Shown here piece by piece: positions 61,103 through 64,000 of a stretch of DNA of 64,000 bases. The DNA comes from JBGPLJ01 sp963826145. GTDB taxonomy: Bacteria > Pseudomonadota > Gammaproteobacteria > Steroidobacterales > Steroidobacteraceae. The first letter of the stretch is position 1. Every line of letters begins with the position of its first letter. Position numbers and translations under genes: made by a program. Below the pieces are notes generated by a model. That model saw only the letters and a list, made by a program, of their open reading frames with translations, had not been told where the DNA came from and searched no databases. The DNA is taken from contig CAWGVW010000001.1 in the NCBI GenBank assembly GCA_963826145.1, forward strand, positions 1,798,001 to 1,862,000. Reading direction: 5' to 3'.

Positions 61103-61140
61103 GCCCTCTCCCGCTTGCGGGAGAGGGCCAGCGTGAGGGC
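61103..61140 (+). repeat. REP-like CCCTCTCCC hairpin element, copy 3
   Basis: GCCCTCTCCCGC (61103-61114) pairs exactly with GCGGGAGAGGGC (61117-61128), followed by a single GTGAGGG unit. It lies between rplU and rpmA, in the same orientation as the other two copies. Transcribed with the operon it would form a stable intercistronic hairpin. Confidence 0.92.
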
Positions 61141-61452
61141 TCAGCCTACGATCTTCGTGATCTTCACTTCCGTGAAGCGCTGGCGATGGCCCTTGTTGCG
61201 CATGTAGTGCGCACGGCGCTTGAATTTGATGATGCTGACCTTGTCAGCCTTGCCCTGCGCCTGAACCGTCGCTGTTACCTTGCCGCCTGCGACATAGGGA
61301 GCGCCGATCCGGATGGTCGCGCCCTCGCCAACGACCAGCACCTGGTCGAAGTCGACGGAGGCTCCCGCTTCGGCCTCGAGCTTCTCGATGCGAAGCACGC
61401 TGCCCTCTTCCACGCGGTACTGTTTTCCGCCGGTGGCGATCACCGCAAACAT
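61141..61452 (-). CDS. rplU: 50S ribosomal protein L21
   Basis: A 103-residue protein of the large subunit. It begins MFAVIATGGKQYRVEEGSVL and ends RRAHYMRNKGHRQRFTEVKITKI, both typical of L21. GGAGA sits seven bases before the ATG. It is the first gene of rplU-rpmA, with a good sigma-70 promoter upstream. Confidence 0.98.
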   Translation of the reverse strand: MFAVIATGGKQYRVEEGSVLRIEKLEAEAGASVDFDQVLVVGEGATIRIGAPYVAGGKVTATVQAQGKADKVSIIKFKRRAHYMRNKGHRQRFTEVKITKIVG

Positions 61453-61498
61453 TTGAATTCTCCAGAAAAATTAGGGCGTTGGCCCCAAAAGGCGCGCC

Positions 61499-61527
61499 AT
61501 TCTACGGGGCTCGCCCGGGACGGTCAA
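61499..61527 (-). promoter_or_regulatory. sigma-70 promoter of rplU-rpmA
   Basis: On the minus strand TTGACC (61522-61527) and TAGAAT (61499-61504) are separated by 17 bases. Transcription would start near 61492, giving a leader of about 40 bases to the rplU ATG. It is the best promoter in the window. The remaining bases to 61663 hold no clear plus-strand promoter for the RCC1 gene. Confidence 0.8.
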
Positions 61528-61663
61528 ACGGCATTCGGAATGCGGCCCGGGAACCGCGCTCTCGCGCTATCCTTAGCAATCAATCGGGAACTTTGGTTTT
61601 TTAGCGGGGAACTAACGGACGCCCGCGGCTCGGCCGCGTGGCGCGTCGAAAAAAACATCGCAA

Positions 61664-63706
61664 ATGATTAAATCACCCAAGCTCAGCCATCGCACCGCCT
61701 CCCGTTCACGCCCTCTGTCCACCGCCGGCTCGCTCTTGCTGGCGGTGGTCACGTCGCTCGTGCTTTACGGTTGCACGTTCGGTGGCGGCGCCCAGGAGCC
61801 GAAGATCACCGACCAGCCGAAAGATCTGACCGTATTCCGCCTGCAAAGGGCGCGATTCACCGTAGGTGCGGAAGGCAAGGCGCCGCTGGCGTTTCAGTGG
61901 ATGCGTGACGGCGTCGCAATCCCCGGCGCCATCGACGTGACCTACACGACGGACCCCGTCAACCCGGACGCCGACCCCACCGATGTCGGGCACGCGTTCT
62001 CCGTGACGGTCACGAACGAGAAGGGCAGCATCACGAGCGATTCGGCCACGCTCAGCATGTTCTTTGCGCCGACCATCACGACGAATCCGACCGACCAGGC
62101 CGTGGCCGTCGGTGCCACGGCGACCTTTACCGTGGTTGGCGATGGGCAGTCGCTCGGCTACCAGTGGTACCGGAACGATATCGCCATCAGTGGCGCGACC
62201 TCTGCAAGCTATACGACGCCGGCCACGGTTGCGGCCGACGATGGAGCGGTCTTCACGGTCGACGTCGGCAACGGCACGGGCTTTGTGACGAGCACACCGG
62301 CCACACTGACCGTACTGGGGGTCCTCAGTATCATCACGCCCCCCGTCAGCCAGTCGGTCAATGTCGGTCAGCCGGCAATCTTCAGCGTTGTCGCGGTCGG
62401 CGATCACCTCACCCGTACCTACCAGTGGCGCAACAACGGCGTGGATATCGCGGGCGCCACGAGCTCGATCTACATCACGCCGGCGGCAGTGCTCGCCGAC
62501 AGCGGCGCGAGCTTCGATGTCGTCGTGACGAATGCAAGCGGTACCGCAACGAGCGCCGCCGCGGTGCTGACAGTCGTTGCACTCGCTAATTCCCCGCCGC
62601 CGGTCCTGCCGGCCCAGGTCTTTGCGGGCAAGTCGGCGAACGCCGCGGTCAGTTTCAGCGTTGTCCTCGAGAGCGATGGCACGGTTGTCAGCTGGGGCGA
62701 CAATTCCGCCGGCCAGGCCGGCAACGGAACGGCGGCGGCAGGCTCCGAAACTCCGAAGACCGCGAATCTGCCAGCAGGCTCGCACGTCGTCGAGGTGGCC
62801 GTCGGCGCGGGTCACGTTCTCGCGCTTCGCGACGACGGCGCCGTCTACGGCTGGGGTCTCAACGGCAGTGGCCAACTCGGCCTTGGCGATTCGTTACCGC
62901 GCGCGACCCCGACCCTCATCACCCTGCCCCATCCTGCCGTCGCAATCGCTGCCGGCCTCGCGCACTCCGTCGCGGTTCTCGACGACGGCACCGTGTATGT
63001 ATGGGGCGTCAACGTGCTCGGCGAACTCGGCAATGGCCTGAGAGCGCCTGTCGCGAGCGCGACACCAACGCAGGTCGCCGGCATTACCAATGCCATCGCG
63101 GTTGCCGCGGGTAACGATCACACGTTGGCGCTGCTCGCCGACGGGACCGTCGTCGCGTGGGGTTCGAACACGTCCGGACAGCTCGGCAATGGCCAGCTCG
63201 TCTTGAGCCGCATACCGATCGCAACGGGGCTAACGGGTATTTCGCACATCGCAGCGGGCGGCGACATGTCGATGGCGATTACCGATCATCGCATCGTGCT
63301 CGCCTGGGGCGAGAACACCGACGGCCAGCTTGGCCTCGGCGCGGCGATCACCACTGACGTGCCGACGCCATCCGGCGTGTTCGTCGACGGTGTCGACGCA
63401 GCCGCAAGCAACCGGCTCCTCCTTGTCGTGGCGAGCGACGGACACGTCGCCGGCGCGGGCGCCAACGAAACCGGCTCCCTCGGTGACACGACGACGACGG
63501 CGCGCAATGTCTTCACGCCGGCCACCGGCCTTGCGAACATTCTCGGCGTCGCGAGCGGCGGCAAGTCGTTCTCGCTCGCGCTCGCATCCGACGGCAGCGT
63601 CTTCGCCTGGGGCGACAACACGGCGAAGCAGCTGGGCAATACCGCCCTGGCTGCCGCAGGCACGGCGACGCCGACCCTGGTACCAGGCTTCGACGCGATT
63701 CCCTGA
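61664..63706 (+). CDS. lipoprotein with Ig-like repeats and RCC1-like propeller
   Basis: A 680-residue predicted lipoprotein. The N-terminus is basic then hydrophobic, ending LYGC with Cys37 as lipid site (Tyr at -2 is unusual). Three Ig-like repeats (about 48-305) each contain a QW/YQWYRNDIAISGATSASY-type core. From about 330 six or seven RCC1-type blades follow, with recurring VVSWGDNSAGQAGNG and VYGWGLNGSGQLGLGD motifs. It is likely an outer-membrane surface or periplasmic binding protein; no partner is known. It sits between the divergent rplU and ispB, where most gammaproteobacteria have no gene. Confidence 0.85.
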   Translation: MIKSPKLSHRTASRSRPLSTAGSLLLAVVTSLVLYGCTFGGGAQEPKITDQPKDLTVFRLQRARFTVGAEGKAPLAFQWMRDGVAIPGAIDVTYTTDPVNPDADPTDVGHAFSVTVTNEKGSITSDSATLSMFFAPTITTNPTDQAVAVGATATFTVVGDGQSLGYQWYRNDIAISGATSASYTTPATVAADDGAVFTVDVGNGTGFVTSTPATLTVLGVLSIITPPVSQSVNVGQPAIFSVVAVGDHLTRTYQWRNNGVDIAGATSSIYITPAAVLADSGASFDVVVTNASGTATSAAAVLTVVALANSPPPVLPAQVFAGKSANAAVSFSVVLESDGTVVSWGDNSAGQAGNGTAAAGSETPKTANLPAGSHVVEVAVGAGHVLALRDDGAVYGWGLNGSGQLGLGDSLPRATPTLITLPHPAVAIAAGLAHSVAVLDDGTVYVWGVNVLGELGNGLRAPVASATPTQVAGITNAIAVAAGNDHTLALLADGTVVAWGSNTSGQLGNGQLVLSRIPIATGLTGISHIAAGGDMSMAITDHRIVLAWGENTDGQLGLGAAITTDVPTPSGVFVDGVDAAASNRLLLVVASDGHVAGAGANETGSLGDTTTTARNVFTPATGLANILGVASGGKSFSLALASDGSVFAWGDNTAKQLGNTALAAAGTATPTLVPGFDAIP

Positions 63707-63729
63707 GAATCGCGCTTAAGGAGACCGGC

Positions 63730-64000
63730 GTGACGCTCGAGGCATTGAGGGCACTCGTCGCAGCCGACCTCGAAGCGGTCGATCGCTCGATTGAGGCACA
63801 GCTCGCGAGCGACGTGGCCCTCGTCGGGGAAGTCTCGAAGTACCTCATATATGCCGGCGGCAAGCGGCTTCGCCCGCTTCTCGTGCTGCTCGCGGCACGC
63901 GCCTGTGGCTGTCGCGACAACCGCCACGTCGAAGCCGCCGCTCTCATCGAATTCATCCACACGGCGACGCTTCTGCACGATGATGTCGTCGATGCGTCCT
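63730..64000 (+). CDS. ispB: octaprenyl diphosphate synthase, 5' end
   Basis: The first 90 residues of a trans-isoprenyl diphosphate synthase, cut by the window end. It starts with GTG after AAGGAG at six bases. GGKRLRPLLVLL and the first Asp-rich motif LLHDDVVD, which binds the allylic diphosphate through Mg, identify it. IspB makes the ubiquinone side chain. It lies 23 bp after the RCC1 gene. ispB beside rplU is the usual gammaproteobacterial order. Confidence 0.92.
   Translation, partial: MTLEALRALVAADLEAVDRSIEAQLASDVALVGEVSKYLIYAGGKRLRPLLVLLAARACGCRDNRHVEAAALIEFIHTATLLHDDVVDAS

Overview
The window is 64 kb of GC-rich, densely packed chromosome from a gammaproteobacterium. The gene content is mostly housekeeping. 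The neighbourhoods are gammaproteobacterial: purM-purN with a DUF3108 gene and a divergent DUF2066 gene, dcd-mrp near metG, rplU-rpmA-obg next to ispB, murJ-ribF-ileS-lspA-ispH, and a fimT/pilV/pilW/pilX/pilY1/pilE minor-pilin operon. The pyruvate dehydrogenase is of the AceE/AceF type with a lipoyl domain on its E3 subunit, and short CCCTCTCCC-hairpin repeats are present. Together these suggest a lineage near Xanthomonadales/Nevskiales/Steroidobacterales; this placement is an inference. There is no prophage, transposase, CRISPR array or rRNA, and no gap between genes exceeds about 300 bp.

Layout. 0-6 kb: CDP-alcohol phosphatidyltransferase, DUF2066 protein, divergent purM-purN-DUF3108, then dcd and mrp on the minus strand. 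6-10.7 kb: a HEAT-repeat/Ser-Thr kinase fusion followed by two PilT-type ATPases, inserted between mrp and metG. 10.7-13.5 kb: metG and nth. 13.4-21 kb, minus strand: aceE-aceF-lpdA and an AMP-dependent acyl-CoA ligase. 21-27.3 kb: M17 aminopeptidase, pyrC, rnt, grxD, a DUF1289 protein, a PuuD-like membrane protein, nadC and hemD. 27.3-36 kb: GAF-PAS-PAS-GGDEF-EAL protein, DUF4382-type lipoprotein, an envelope glycosylation trio (ArnT-like, LAB_N, GT2) and a CDF zinc exporter. 36-44.4 kb: DUF374 acyltransferase, 4'-phosphopantetheinyl transferase, divergent cytochrome P450 and fatty acyl-AMP ligase-ACP, AlgZ/AlgR-like two-component pair, LpxL/HtrB-like acyltransferase, tRNA-Thr(CGT) and a Fur-family regulator. 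44.5-52.3 kb: type IV pilus minor-pilin operon. 52.3-64 kb: ispH-lspA-ileS-ribF-murJ (minus), rpsT, obg-rpmA-rplU (minus), an Ig-like/RCC1 lipoprotein, and the 5' end of ispB.

Type IV pili are a recurring theme: two retraction-type ATPases sit with a kinase, and an AlgZR-like system lies about 2 kb from the minor-pilin operon that AlgR controls in Pseudomonas. The second theme is acyl-lipid chemistry. A P450 is translationally coupled to an acyl-AMP ligase carrying its own ACP domain, and the transferase that would activate that ACP is divergently adjacent, next to an acyltransferase.

Two genes, purN and lpdA, are each interrupted by a one-base frameshift in otherwise well-conserved protein. 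Because both are core enzymes, sequencing error is as likely as real inactivation. nadC has no ATG, GTG or TTG start in its frame. Other odd features are a perfect 30-bp inverted repeat that supplies the last codons of hemD and three copies of a REP-like hairpin element.
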